Shown here piece by piece: positions 11,355 through 23,637 of a DNA stretch of 64,000 bases (its first letter is position 1; the number at the start of each line of letters is the position of its first letter). The position numbers were made by a program, and so were the translations under genes. The DNA is from Adenanthera pavonina (lineage: Eukaryota > Streptophyta > Magnoliopsida > Fabales > Fabaceae). The notes below the pieces were generated by a model. It did no database searches. It saw only the letters and a program-made list of their open reading frames with translations, and was not told the origin of the DNA. The DNA is taken from contig JAIVEN010000010.1 in assembly GCA_026686845.1 (NCBI GenBank), positions 23,224,001-23,288,000 of the forward strand. Direction: 5' to 3'.

Positions 11355-11744
11355 CAGAACTGATTATTTCTTTATCCTTGAACATTAACCCTCAGTGCCA
11401 TATACCATTGGACTTCTCTCATCAAGGGCTTTGTTTTGACAGTAATTTTGCATATTTACAAAACTACCCTTGACTCAGGGTTAAATTATAATTTCTGAAA
11501 CTTTTGGGTTATTAGGTGTAATTTTTCCCAAGACATTTCTAATACTCATTCCACGTAATTTTTATGAATTTAGGGACATGGATGTCCTTTCCATAATTCT
11601 TTAGGGAAAAAATGTAATTTCTCATTTTTTTCAACCGACCAAGAAAAATGGCCTCTTTGCCAGTTTTCACGCAAAATGGTGTCTGCCCATTATTGCAAAT
11701 TCCCAATATATTTATAAATATTTTAACTTTCTTAGGATGTTATA
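11355..11744 (-). repeat. Truncated gypsy LTR (first ~390 bp), minus orientation
   Basis: Reverse-complement match to the beginning of the LTR at 17737: the block around 11355-11440 corresponds to 18030-18110, sharing CTCAGTGCCATATACCATTG read on opposite strands. The LTR start TATAACATCC is at 11744. Only the first 390 bp remain before gag sequence begins. Confidence 0.7.
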
Positions 11745-13260
11745 TCTTCACTTTAGGGTTTCAGCCAAATTGGGGTTTTAGCATAGGCATGAGTTTTAAA
11801 ACCAACAAGCTTAGGGAAAAGCTTAGATTAACCACTGGAAGCATGAATTCATGGATGATTTGAAGTGATTTGAAGGAAATCTCTTCCAATCACTTGGAGC
11901 AGATTTTGGCCAGAATAGGGGAAGTAATTAGAGTTGGAATTCATGATTTTGACCTCAAAAATGGATTTCCCATGGTCCAAAACCTTAAGAACAAGTGTAT
12001 TATACAAAGAAAGATCAAAGGAGAGTTAAGTGAAAAAATTGGGTTTTAGTGAGTAATGTATTATGTAACTCATGAATCTAATGGATAAATTAGTTCAATG
12101 ATGATGTGGATATGTTCAAGAAGGTTGTGCAAAGCTTAAAAAGTGGCGGACCAAATTTGGAGAGTAAGGGAGCATCATAAGGTAGTTAAATCCCCATACT
12201 TGCAATATGTTATCATACTTGTCTTCAATGAGTTTCTTGCTTTGTCATGTGCTTAAAATGATTTTTTGTGATAATTATGTGTATTGACTGAGTTGATTGA
12301 GGGGCATTGTGACCCTGTGATGTGCAATTTCCAAACCAAACTCTACCAAAATTTTTATAAAATTATGTGATACAAATATGATAATGTGTTTCAAATGTGT
12401 TGTCTTGATGCCATATGTTTAATATGATAATATGATGCTATGTTTGGATGTTAACTACTGAGACTCTTTGAATCTCACCCTCCCATATATTAATCATGAA
12501 TAGGTAGTAATAATGGCAACACCACCAAGGAAGAGAAAGGAAAGGAGAAATCATTTGTTCATTAGCTTGATAATGCTAGCATGGGCTATGAACTTAGAAA
12601 TTTTATGTAAATTTGGAAAGATAATGTTGGATATGTTTCTTGAAGCTTTTATGTTACTTTAAGTCTTAATGAGTGTATGGCGTGATATGAAGGGGAATTA
12701 TGGTCATGTAAATGCCATCACTTTTGTTTTGCTAAGCATTAGGATATGAATGGTTATTTTGACCTCTATAGAGGAAACCCACTATTGTTGAGATAGTTGT
12801 AATGTGAAGTATGAATGACATATATATGGTTTAAAAATAGACAGAAAGAGCTTTTCAATGGTCCAAAGAACACTCAAATTAGATGTGTGTGCAATATTTG
12901 GTGGATTTTTAAATGTAATTCCAATTAAAATGATTATTTTGCAATTTTCGTATAAATTGTGAAATTTCACTAAGTTTGCTATACACATCAGTACAGACAT
13001 TGCTCTAACTTATATTTTTCCAATGTGGACTAAGTTATAAGCTATATGTAGAAACTTAAATCACATGCATATGGTTTTTATTGATTTAGTTATGATTTTT
13101 CAAAGTTTGATTGGAATAAATAAATTCTGTTAAATGAATAGTAACCAAAGTTAGAAAAATTTTAGTATGGCATTTATTGTAATTCAAAATCCTAATATGA
13201 TACAAATGGACTTTAGAATGATTAAATACATGGGAAATGAGCACAGAAAGAAGCGTTACA
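11745..13260 (+). repeat. Gypsy LTR fragment, plus orientation, 5'-truncated
   Basis: Matches the 3' two thirds of the 17737-20623 LTR in the same order (GAGCAGATTTT block, TCTTTGAATCTCACCC block, TTTAGTTATGATTTTTCAAAG) and ends GCGTTACA at 13260, the LTR 3' terminus with one change. It abuts a minus-oriented LTR start at 11744, forming a head-to-head LTR junction. No coding sequence. Confidence 0.65.
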
Positions 13261-14240
13261 CCCCATGTTTTGGCCAGCTTAAACAAAAGAAAAAGGAGGG
13301 AGAGAGGTCCGAAAAATAGAAAAGGAGGAGAAGAAAAACATGAAGAAGAGGAAGAAGGAAAAGGAGAAGAAAATTTAAGGAAAAATCAATAAGAATTTCC
13401 TTAGTTGTTCCTTTGTGATTTCTTTTCAATTTTTAAGTAGTTTAAGGGTATTTCTTTGAGTTCTCTTCCTCCCCTATTGCTGTAAATTTTGTTCATGGTA
13501 AATGATTTAAGAAAGGAAGTGGTTCTATGCAATTAATTTAGGAGAAACCATGAGATAATGCAAGAGAAACAAGTTTTGGAAGGATTGGAAGCAAGTAAAT
13601 GGAAAATCAATTTTTTCTCTTTCATGCTCTTTTTTGATCAACCTATGAGTGGGAAAGAGTTAGGTTTTCAATGTTTTAATATTAAAAATAGATTTCTTGA
13701 GTTCAAATTAGCTAAGAACAAGTGTTGGGCTCAAGAAAAAGCATAAGATACAATATATGAAATTTTAGGGTTTAAGTGAATCTTTATAGGGAAACCCTTT
13801 GATTCAAATGATTTAGTTAATATTGATTGATGTTTTAGAACTTGTGGGAGTTCAAGAAAGTTTGTGGAAGCTTTAATTCAAAGAGGAAAAGAAAAGGAAT
13901 ACATAAGTGGTAGCTTGGTTTATTTTATTGCAATATGTTATTTATTGTTGTTTCCATGATTATATCTTATTGCCATATTATTCTTGTGTTGATTTGTGAC
14001 TGGTTTTGGCTAGAAAATGAGGAGTTTTGTTCCTCAATATGTCTATTTTCTAAGAGAAAACTCTATCGAAATTTTTACTAGACAATATGATATTTTAATG
14101 ATTTATGGGATTATATATGAAATGTTTATGAAACTTGAATGGTATATTTGCATGAAATAAGCTAGCTATTGAGATTTTCCCAAATCTCACCCCAAAGAAC
14201 TAACATAATAGGTTCAAGTGATGGCAAGTCATCCAAGAAG
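13261..14240 (+). repeat. Gypsy LTR fragment, plus orientation, internal part
   Basis: Corresponds to about 18530-19500 of the complete LTR (G/A-rich AAAGGAGGAGAAG block, ACTGGTTTTGGCTAGAAAATG, ATTGAGATTTTCCC). It is cut at 14240 by a CACTA terminus. The missing LTR end may be 15268-16342, but the two pieces overlap in content, so they are not simply two halves of one LTR. Confidence 0.6.
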
Positions 14241-15267
14241 CACTACGCCAATTATGGGATATTATGGCCCTCCATAGTTGGCGTTTCATTCAAAAATGCC
14301 AGCTAAAATTGCACTTTAGTTGGCGTTTATATAATAAACATCAACTAAAATTTTTAAAAATTAAAAAAAATAAAAAATAAAAAATATTAGTAGGCATTTT
14401 CAATGAAAAATGCCAAGTAAAGTTTTTAAAAATAAAAAATATATAATTTTAAAAACATTAGTTGGCGTTTCCATGGAAAGTGCCAACTAATGTTTTCCAA
14501 TTTTTATTTCTTTTAATTTTTAAAAAAACTATAATTAGTATTTTAATAATAAATGCCAACTAATGTTTTTCAATTTTTATTTATTTTTAATTTTTTAATA
14601 CAAAGATGGCATTTATTTTGTAAATGTTAAGTAATATAAAAAAAATGGCGTTTCCATAGAAATGCCAATTAATGGTTTTCAATTTTTATTTTTATTTTAT
14701 TTTTAAAACACTATAATTAGCATTTTAATAATAAGTGCCAACTAATGTTTTTAATTTTTATTTATTTTTAATTTTTTAATACAAAGATGGCGTTTACAAA
14801 GTAAACGCTAACTAATATAAGAAAAGATGGCGTTTCCATAGAAATGCCAATTAATGTTTTTCAATTTTTATTTTTTTTAATTTTTAAAACACTATAATTA
14901 GTGTTTTAATAATAAGTGCCAACTAATGTTTTTCAATTTTTATTTATTTTTAATTTTTTAACACAAAGATGGCATTTACAAAGTAAATGCTAATTAATAT
15001 AAGAAAAGATGGCATTTTGAATACCAATGCCAACCAACTTTTTTTTCATCCAAAAACCCTACGTCTATTTTACTTTACTGGAACCTCTTGTTCACTCCAA
15101 AGCTCTCTCCTTCCTGTGCTTCTCTCGCTCTATTACCCATTCTATCTAGCCTCCTAGTTGTGATTTTGGTCATTGAGATCTCAGACCACCATCACCATCC
15201 TTCGTGTTTCCTCACTCATCAGTCACGCATTAGGTCCAGTTCCTTCACCTAAAAATCTCGGATCTCT
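14241..15267 (+). mobile_element. CACTA 5'-end fragment with subterminal repeats
   Basis: Starts CACTACGCCAATTATGGG, similar to the CACTA-2 end at 16478. Repeated inverted motifs TTGGCGTTT and (complement) AATGCCAACTAA spread to about 15040. From 15060 a pyrimidine-rich stretch (CTCTCTCCTTCC, CTTCTCTCGCTC) resembles a transcription start and leader region. No matching 3' end, so it is a truncated relative of CACTA-2. Confidence 0.65.
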
Positions 15268-16342
15268 TGGAAAGCCCAAAGATAGTTATTTTACCAATTA
15301 TGTCAAAGTTGTTAAAACTACTTTCAATGATGTTTTGAAGATGCCATGCTATGACATTAATGTTTTATATTGTATTTGATGTGTTGGCTGTTTGAATGAG
15401 AGTTTTTATGACTCTTGGATGTCCAATTTTTAAAATGTTACCATGCCAAAATTTTTATGAAAATGTATGGTATAAATTGGTTGATTGCTTTCAAATAATA
15501 ATTCTATGAATTGTATGATGAAATATGCACATACTTGGTTGTAACTACTGAAATTCTTTGAATCTCATTCTCTTTCCAAATGTTTCACTTCATCGGTTCA
15601 AGTTATGGCAAGATTGCCCAAGAAGAAAAGGGGAAGGAAAAGCAAACTCTTAATTAAAATGAATTTGTGCATTAGTGCTTTGCTTGGAATACCTTGTGAA
15701 AATGATGTGTATGGTTTTAGGAATTTACATGAATGCAATATGTTCATCTAGATCTACTATGATGTAATGTTTTAAGTGAAGATAAGAAATGGCCATGTAT
15801 GTACATATTAAGGTCTATGTTGACAAGTTATAGGAAGAAAATGGCCATTGTGACACTGCTCAGAATCACATGTACTGTTTAGAATTTTTGTGGTTTCATG
15901 TATGAGTATTTTATATATATAAAAACTAAACATGTGTAGCTTTCCATAGACATAAAGATCACTCAATTTGGAGTTATGTATGATTTATGGTGATTTTTCA
16001 AAATTATGGTCATAATCAGAAATTTTCAAAAATAACCATAGCTATAGTGAAGATACTACGAATTTATTGTATAAGTTAGCTAAGTAATTTCCCTGTTCAA
16101 CATTTTTCCCATGTATAGAATCTTTTATATTTAGAGACTTGAACCATATCAATATGATTTTTCTTGATTTAGTTATGAATTTTCAAAGTTCACCAGGTGA
16201 AAAGAAATCAACCAAGGGAAGAGTACCTCAAATGGAATAAATTGGTTGAAGTTGTTTTATGTAATCAAGTCTCTAATCAATCATTAATGGACTTAAATAT
16301 ATTTTAATACATGGAAAATGAGTCTAAGTACGAGGTGTTACA
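15268..16342 (+). repeat. Gypsy LTR 3' fragment, plus orientation
   Basis: Matches the 3' third of the complete LTR: AACTACTGAAATTCTTTGAA, then the GGTTCAAGTTATGGCAAG block, then TTGATTTAGTTATGAATTTTC, ending GAGGTGTTACA at 16342. The left boundary is approximate. Confidence 0.6.
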
Positions 16343-16477
16343 TAGTAGACCTCTAAGGAGAATGAGATAATGAGAAAGATTGATAAGTCCCAGAGTTCTA
16401 ATAGTTATCTAAAAGAGGATAACCTAGGATGATTTCAGAAAGATATAAGAGTCCTTCAATCAGCAGCTAGTATGAAT
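16343..16477. other. Unassigned 135 bp between LTR end and CACTA-2
   Basis: Short sequence between an LTR terminus and the CACTA-2 5' end. No tRNA primer-binding site follows the LTR end. Open reading in one frame is broken by a stop and resembles nothing I recognise. Confidence 0.4.
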
Positions 16478-17115
16478 CACTACACTAATTTAGGGTTATA
16501 ATGGTGCTCAATAGTTGTCATTTATTATGAAAACGTTAATAAAAATGTGACACAGGCTACTTTAGTTGGCGTTTCCATCAAAAACGCCAATCAAAACTGG
16601 AATCTCAGATGGCATTTATATGGAAACGCCAACTAAAATGATTTAAAAATTTAAAAAATAAAAATATATAAAAATTAGTTGGTGTTTATAAATAAACACC
16701 AACCAAAGGATTTACAAAAATAAAAATATAAAAATAATAGAAAACATTAATTAGCGATTTTATAGAAAATACTAACTAAAAGTAAACTTTAGACCAACAA
16801 ATATTATTTATAAATTAAAAAAATTGGAAAAAAACTTTAGATGTCGTTTATATCTAAAACACCATCTAAACTATATTATTTATAAATTAAAAAAATTGGG
16901 GAATATCTTTAGATGGTGTTTATGAATAAAACGCCATCTAAAGTTTACTTTATGTGGCGTTTAGTTTTAAATGCCATCTAAAGTTGTTACTTTAGATGGC
17001 ATTTATCCCATACACGCCATCTAAAGTGAATATGTTACATGGGGTTTGGGTCATAAATGCCATGTAAAATATTACTCTATATGGCATTTGAGTTATAAAC
17101 ACCATGCATTTCAAT
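16478..17115. repeat. CACTA-2 5' terminal and subterminal repeats
   Basis: A dozen or so hairpin modules built from TTTAGTTGGCGTTT or TAGATGGCGTTT and their complements, separated by 5-10 bases. Modules drift from the AGTTGGC type near the end to the AGATGGC and ATGTGGC types inward. Confidence 0.75.
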
Positions 17116-17736
17116 TCCCAAATGATTTAATTTTTAATTTTGATGCTCCATTAGCTCAAGATATCAAGAAAACCTTCCTCCCTCAACTTTGAAGCCTTCT
17201 TGATCTTTTACCTATTTTCGCTTGCTGCCATCGAGCTCTCTCCTCTCCTTGCCGATGGTCTCACTTTTCTATCACTTTGTCAATCTTGCCACCTCCTTTG
17301 AAGCTTTTCAAAGCCATGTGCTCTCTCTTTGTCACGTTGCTTTGCCCCCTCCTCACCTTCAGGATCTCAAGTTGCTGCTTCAGCTTCTCAGTCTTCCTCT
17401 GATCTAGTGTTTGTGTAGCAGATCTCTTCGAGGTTGTTCTCCTGGAGCTTCCAAATCGCGGCTTCCTACACAAATCGTGGTTTTTTCCATGCCCTTTTAA
17501 CATTCTCTTCCCCAAATCATGATTCCCCTATATCCCTGTTCTGGTGTGTGTTCAATTTTTACATTGTACATGTATTTCGACTTCCTTGCATCATTTGTAG
17601 ATTAGTTTTGCTCACTTTGCCTGCTATTTGATATAACCATATACTGGAACCTGTACAGTTTGTATCCTTTTTCATTCATTTCAAGGATTCAATTCTTTAA
17701 ATTTAGTTCATCTCTAACCTTTCTGGGAATTACTTG
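17116..17736 (+). other. CACTA-2 presumed promoter and leader
   Basis: Pyrimidine-rich sequence with CTCTCTCCTCTCCTTGCC and similar runs at 17200-17400, the same character as 15060-15200 in the CACTA 5' fragment. It probably contains the transcription start and first exon of CACTA-2, but I cannot assign a coding exon. Cut at 17736 by the solo LTR. Confidence 0.4.
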
Positions 17737-20623
17737 TGTAACATTTCTAAAATGTCAAATAACAAAAAATGTATAAGAAATTTACAAAAACGGACAAACA
17801 CCATTTTGTGTGAAATAGGATAAATAAGTCATTTTTCTCGATTGGATGGAAAAATGAGAAATTACATTTTTGCCCCTAAGAATTATGGAAATGACAATTT
17901 TATCCCTTCACGTGGGGAAGAGAAGTCAACTATTTTAGCAAAAATTACACCTAATGACCCGAAAGTTAAAAAAATTATAAAGTTGTCCTGGGTTAAGGGT
18001 AATTTTTTAATATGCAATATTACTATCAAAACAAAGCTGTCAATGAGAGAAGTCCAATGGTATATGGCACTGAGTGTTAATATTCAAGGATGAAGAAATA
18101 ATCAATGTCGAAGGTTAAAAAGTAACTTTATACCAATAAAGCTACTTTTTGATCTATAAAAGCCAAAAAGTCAAAAAGAAAGGCTATTGGACATCACAAA
18201 ATGAGTTTTTTAAAGATAGTATATTAAAGTAATACCAGATATAAATTCACTTTAACCTTATATCAATAAAATGAATTTACACAGCAAAAAGTAACTTTAC
18301 CGGTCCACGTATAAAGTATCCAACATAGGGTATTACTGGACTGGAAAAACTTGTGTAGTGTCTTGGACAAGTGTATCCCTTATTAGGATGCCACATGTCA
18401 GCCTATGTGTCCAAATTGGAAGCCTTAATAGTTAAGAAAAGGGAAGACTTAATTTATAGTTTTCTTAATTAATCATGATTAGCCAAAAAGCAAGTGTGAT
18501 TAGTGGCATATTATATATACTCCCTCATGACTTGGCTGAACAAACACTAAAGAGAAAGATGAAGGAGTGGCCTGCAAAGTTGAGAGAAATAAGGGAGCAC
18601 GTGAAGGAGGAAAGAAAAAGAGAAGAAAAATAAGGAAGAAAAGCAAGGAAAATCGGTAAGCAAACCTCTTGTATTCTTTAAGTGTTCTAGTATAGTAAGC
18701 TCCATGAGTTAGTTTCCTTGAAATTTCTCTCCTTCTTCCACTGTTCTAATCTGGCCAAGCATGATTAATGCGAAGGAAGTTGTTTTTAAACCATAAAATC
18801 AAGAGAAAGCATGAGATTTTACTAAAGGAAACAAGTATGGTATGTTTTAAGCAAGTTTGTGAAAGAACCATTCTTTTTCCTTCGGAGCAGATTTTTTCCC
18901 AGATCATTTGAGTGTCTTAAGGTTGTAATTTCATTAATTTGATGGCGAAAATGAATTCCCCATGATGAAAAACCATAAAGACAAGGGTTGGCTCAAAGAT
19001 AGAGCTTCAGATAAAGAGTTTGGGAATTTAAGGGTTTCAAGAGTTTTATGAGAGCTTTTTCTGATTATCTATGAAATCAGTAGCTTGAGCATGTGTTTAA
19101 TGATGTTTAGAGACTTGAGGAAGCTTGGAAAACTAGAGGAAGCTTTGGTTTAAAGAGAAAAGTTAAGTGCAAGCACCAAAGGTAGTTAAGTTTCATATTC
19201 TTACTTTATGTTCTTTCATTGTCTTTCTATGATTAAATTATGTTGTCATATTGCAATTCTGATTTATTTGATTGGTTTTGGCTGTAAAATGAGGGGCTTT
19301 ATTACCCGGAATGTCCATTTTCTAAGCCAATATACTGTTGAAATTTTGATGACTAATGTGGTAATTTATTGTTTAAATGTGATTAAATGTGAGTTATTTG
19401 ACATGATTGACATAATTGCATAAAATGTAACTTTCTATTGAGATTTCCCCCATTCTCATCCCTTCAAGTATCCCAAATGACTAGGCACAAGCTATCATAA
19501 AGGAGTGCAAAAAGCTAAGGAGAATGAAGAAGAGAAAGATGCTTAATGATGTCTTCAAGTTATGATTGTATATTTTAAAATTATGTATAAAACCATGTAT
19601 ATGCTTTTAGATCTGTGGTATTGTGCCATTATGTCCTTATGAGCATTATGAAATGTTTGGCATGGATTTAAAACATGGAATGATCATGTGAGCTTGTTCT
19701 GAAGTCTACTTTGCCATGTTATATTGCTAGAAGTTCATTTTGTAACAAAGAAAGTAAAGTTAACACTGTTTGATAGAAATAGGGAAATTAAGTCAAGTGT
19801 TATATATGCTCTCAAAGTAGAGAGAACAAGCTTTCAAATGAGCAAAATAACACATAATTTGGATATATGTATGATTTATAATGTAATTTTAAAGTTGAGG
19901 ATCAAAATTGGACAGTGATGTGAAGGCTGCGAATTTTACTGAATATATTACTTCTCTTTGAAAAGTAATATAAAATCATACAGAGCTCCAAAAATTCAAT
20001 GGTGTATAATTATAAAATATTTATATTTTGAGGTTATTATGCCACTAGTTTGAGTTCAATTGGAGCTGTACAATGAGAGATATACAAGTTTTCCGAAGAC
20101 TATTCCAGTAAAAGTGATGTTCTGATCCTTAGTGATTCAAATTAATGTTGTGCCCTTTCCAGGCTAAATAATTATATAATAAAAATATGGATGTAAGTAG
20201 ACATGCATAGATTTCCAATGGCATAGAGAATGCATCATTTGGCTCAGTATAGAGTTAGACATGAATTTTTAAATCTATGGCCAAAATCTTGGAAAAGAAA
20301 AAAAAGACCATTTAAACAGTGGAAGTTTAAGTATTAAACTATATCAATTGGTTCAGTTAAATAAAATTTTATTATTTTCCCTTTATACATAATATTTCTA
20401 GATTTTTATAGAGACTTGAATCACATTAATACCATTTTTCTAGAATTAGTTATAATTTTTTAAACTTTAGCTAGAAAAATGGATAATACATGAACAGTTA
20501 ATTTTGAACAATTTTATTTTTTAGATTTAATCCCTTTAATAATTCAAGCTTCTAAAATGGCTTTGTTGGATATTAGAAATGCTATACTACTTGAGAAAAT
20601 GTATGATAAAGTAAGGTGTTACA
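17737..20623 (+). mobile_element. Ty3/gypsy solo LTR, 2.9 kb
   Basis: Starts TGTAACATTTC, ends AAGGTGTTACA, flanked by ACTTG (17732-17736) and ACCTG (20624-20628), a 5 bp duplication with one mismatch. Serves as the in-window reference copy for the LTR family also seen at 3080, 4299, 11355-13260, 13261 and 15268. No ORF of note. The missing internal region indicates LTR-LTR recombination after insertion. Confidence 0.8.
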
Positions 20624-20628
20624 ACCTG

Positions 20629-21412
20629 TCCTCCTAGAGCTTGAAAACATTCCTAATTTGATCATAATCTCCTCCTTTGAATTGTGTTTTTGGAAGAATT
20701 AGCATGCTCAACATTCGAACTTAAATGCCCATAAGACGAATTTCAATTGGCTACATGCTATAACAGTTCTCTCTTAACCCTCAAAATTTGTCTATTGAAT
20801 AGTGGAAATTCAAATTTCAGAAATAAAATGCTAATTTTGTCTCTATTCAAAATGATTGTTATACAAATTTCTATATCTCAAAATACACATTTTAGAAACT
20901 CTTTACAAAATTTTGAAATTCAAATTTTTGGATCAAAATTTGTCTGTTGAAACATGCTCTCATAATTAGGTCTCTGTTAGATGAACTTTCATAACTGAAA
21001 TTCATATGATTCTTGTATTGTTCATGGTTGTTTATTGTTTGAATCTTGTGAAGTTCGAATTTTGTTGAAACAAAGTTCGTCTGTTTACTTCTTGTTCTCA
21101 AAACTAAGCTTTCGTCAGATGAACTTCCAAATGAAAATTCATCTGTCAACAAGCCTCTCCATAAAGGTTAACTTGTAATTGCTCAAAATTCAAATTTTGA
21201 CCTTTCAAAATATGTTCGTTTAATGGTTACAGATGTTAAAACCAAATGTTTTCCTTTGAACAGACGTAACCCTATTCATCTCTCTCTCAAGTCTGTTTAA
21301 ATTTTCTCTTAAATTTCTTTCATTTCGGTTCATGAATCTTCTTTTCCCACCAATTAAACTTCTTTTCACACTTTTTAACCCAATCCTCGCATCTTTCTAT
21401 GTCATTCATCTA
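20629..21412. other. AT-rich spacer with SIRE-LTR-like motifs
   Basis: No gene recognised. From about 20700 it repeatedly shows TTCGAATTTTG, CAAAGTTCGTCTG and AGATGAACTT, the same motifs that fill the SIRE-type LTRs in this window but in mixed orientation. It may be the pol-to-envelope-like spacer of the SIRE element ending at 25226, or an inverted LTR remnant; the junction with CACTA-2 sequence is not resolved. Confidence 0.4.
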
Positions 21413-23420
21413 TGGAAATAGCAAGAGTTAAAAATCCAAAAGTTAGGAAAGGAGAGTCACGGCCAAAGAGAACTATCAAATCCCAATATGCCTCCAAGAA
21501 GGGTGAAACTTAGAAAAGGAAGGGTGAATCTAGCAAGGCAACTCCTTTCAAGAAGCAAAAAATAACTCCTACAGCAGACTTGAAGAAATCTGTCCTTGCT
21601 CCCTCGAAGAAATCTAAGTCCGCTGTTCCTATTGCTCCTGTCTCTTCAGCCTTTTCTTCCTCTCCAACACTGAATCTAGAGAATACCAGTTGACCACGCT
21701 GCCATTATGGGGCAATGCTCATTTTCTGGGAGAGCATACTACCAAATTTGTCAGTAAAAAGGTAATCAACCCTCACTATGTAAATTTAGAAGACTTCTTG
21801 ATTTCAAACAACTTTGATGCCGGGTATGGATGATTAGATACAAGAATTTGTTAGAAATTTTGGAAAGATATGATGATGAGGTTATTAAGACTGGTATGCC
21901 TCCCAGAAGCACAATAATAAGAAGGAGAAGTGGGAAGTAAATCTACGGTCAAGGACCATCTGGCTGACATATGAGACCTTCAATGAAGTACTAGAGATTC
22001 CCAGGCAAGATGGATTGAAAATTGACATCTCTACCTCAAAATACATGGATGAAGCTAAGGCTATAGAAGAGGAAGGAGGGCTTTTCCTAAATTATAAAGA
22101 AAGTACAATTCTTAACACGTTATTCAAAAGAAAAGAGAACATGCCACCTCTAAGTTTGCTGAAGCCCATTGACCTCAGTGCCCAAGTCAGAATCCTACAC
22201 TACATTGTGTCTAGGTTTATTTTCAATAAAGGAGGCAGTTTCAATCTGAACACAAGGGCTGAAGCACATGTGATGACAACAATCATGCGTGATAAGCTAA
22301 TCAATATGGGCCACATCATCCTCTAACGCATGATCAAAGCAAGAAAACAGAGGAAAGATTCCACCCTGCCATATGCCTCAATCATCTCCAATATACTTCA
22401 ATATGCTAGGATCCAACACCTAGAGAAAGGAAAGGGTAAGCCTACTGAAATCTTCAAAGGGGAAGAATTGCAAAGGATAGGGATAGAAAAGAAGGATGAA
22501 AGTTGGATTGGTGAGGGACTTGGAAAGATAGAAGATCTATTCTTTGAAGAAGATGTCTCCCAGCAACAAGCGGGAACCTTTGAGGCTGCTCCAAAGTCTA
22601 TGCCTCAGCCTTCTCATCTCTATTTCAACCCACTCAATCACAAATGCCATCCACTCCCTCAACTTGGGCAAAGCCAATCAAGATCACTGAGCTGTATAGC
22701 AACCTATCTACACTCATGCTGAGCATTAGGTGTGAGCAAAATGCCAAATTTGCTCATTCGCAAGATCAGATTCATCAGTTGGCAAGGAATATGAAAATGC
22801 TTGCTGATGCATATGAGGACATCGGGAGTGCCATTCCGTCATATCAGCTCCACCTCAGCTAGGATTCTCTGAGACTATCAAGCTCCTACTCTTGAATGCC
22901 CAAGTCCCTTTGTGCTAGCCTCCACTGAACCAGATGATGATGTACATGCTACTAAGGCTACTGGCACCATGGCCACTCGATAGGCCTCCAGTAATAAGGC
23001 AAGCCCTTGTTCTCCCTTGGACTATGGCATGGAGGAAGAGGCTCCTCAAGAATCAAGCTCCCATGAGCCTATTGCTGAAGATGCTTAGGATTTAATTCTT
23101 TCTATTCAAGAATCTGAGCAAGTGGAGAAACCGGTAGCAGTCATTTCTACTGCACCATTCATATAAGCTGCCCTAAATGAGGAGAAAAGTATTATACCTT
23201 ATATAGATCTAGTAGCCATTGCCCATGATGCTATTTTGTAAGCCCAAAAACTAAGGCTTGAAGAAATTCAAGAGGAATTAAGGGCTCAATTGGCTCTTTC
23301 TAGCCAAAAAATGCAAGAGCTTCTTGAGGTCTCTAATGATGAGGAAACAAGCCCTGAAGCTTCTGCATCTCTTCCAAAGCTTAATCCTAAACTGCCTTTT
23401 ATTCCTGTGCCCCTTTGATC
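21413..23420 (+). pseudogene. SIRE-type envelope-like ORF, degenerate
   Basis: A long plus-strand coding remnant in one or two frames with several stops. Best open parts are 22015-22326 and 22330-22722. It begins with a Lys/Arg-rich tract (21413-21560), continues with a globular segment containing SRFIFNKGGSFNLNTRAEAH, then an acidic/proline region and a predicted coiled-coil stretch near 23240-23340 (LRLEEIQEELRAQLALSSQK). Position directly upstream of a polypurine tract and SIRE-type 3' LTR fits the extra ORF found in SIRE/Maximus copia elements and called envelope-like; sequence character also fits the plant 'putative plant transposon protein' family. Function of such proteins is unproven. 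No pol is visible upstream. Confidence 0.55.
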
Positions 23421-23623
23421 AATTCCAGTATCCCAAATACCTCCTCCTATTATATTTGCAATGTCATATCTCTATACTAAAACTATGAATGAATTAATGA
23501 GATTCCTTATTTGATCTATTGTACATGATGCACTTATCTTCAAATTTTAATGCATATGTTGAGAAGGAGCTCTTTGAAGCAAACCCAAGTACTAATCCAG
23601 TTTGCAAGTTGTTTTGTCATTAT

Positions 23624-23637
23624 CAAAAGGGGGAGAA
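23624..23637 (+). other. Polypurine tract of SIRE-type element
   Basis: CAAAAGGGGGAGAA lies immediately before the LTR start TGTTGAATC, the standard site of plus-strand priming. It identifies the following LTR as a 3' LTR rather than a solo LTR. Confidence 0.8.

Larger units (their letters stand above)
4020..11744 (-). mobile_element. Degenerate Ty3/gypsy element (gag-pol remnant, interrupted)
   Basis: On the minus strand one reads, from right to left, a truncated LTR start, gag, protease, RT, RNase H and integrase, which is the Ty3/gypsy order. The integrase is split by a solo LTR (4299-7608) and the spacer before it by a MITE-like element (7898-8634). Many stops and frameshifts are present; nothing is functional. 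The expected 3' LTR to the left is not visible, because the neighbouring LTR fragment points the other way. Confidence 0.8.

Noticed and set aside
14241..15267. Regular hairpin repeats resembling a CRISPR-like array
   Set aside because: Modules are inverted, variable and tied to a CACTA terminus; this is a plant nuclear context with no cas genes.
15173..15379. 68-codon open frame after the CACTA 5' fragment
   Set aside because: It spans the boundary between the CACTA leader and an LTR fragment and shows no protein motif.
17116..17631. Possible host gene leader or small protein genes of 61-84 codons
   Set aside because: Only short frames without motifs, next to CACTA subterminal repeats and matching the character of another CACTA 5' region at 15060.
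21413..23420. Envelope-like ORF as evidence of an endogenous infectious virus
   Set aside because: The LTR, polypurine tract and copia relatives place it in SIRE-type retrotransposons; no signal peptide, fusion peptide or viral coat features are visible.
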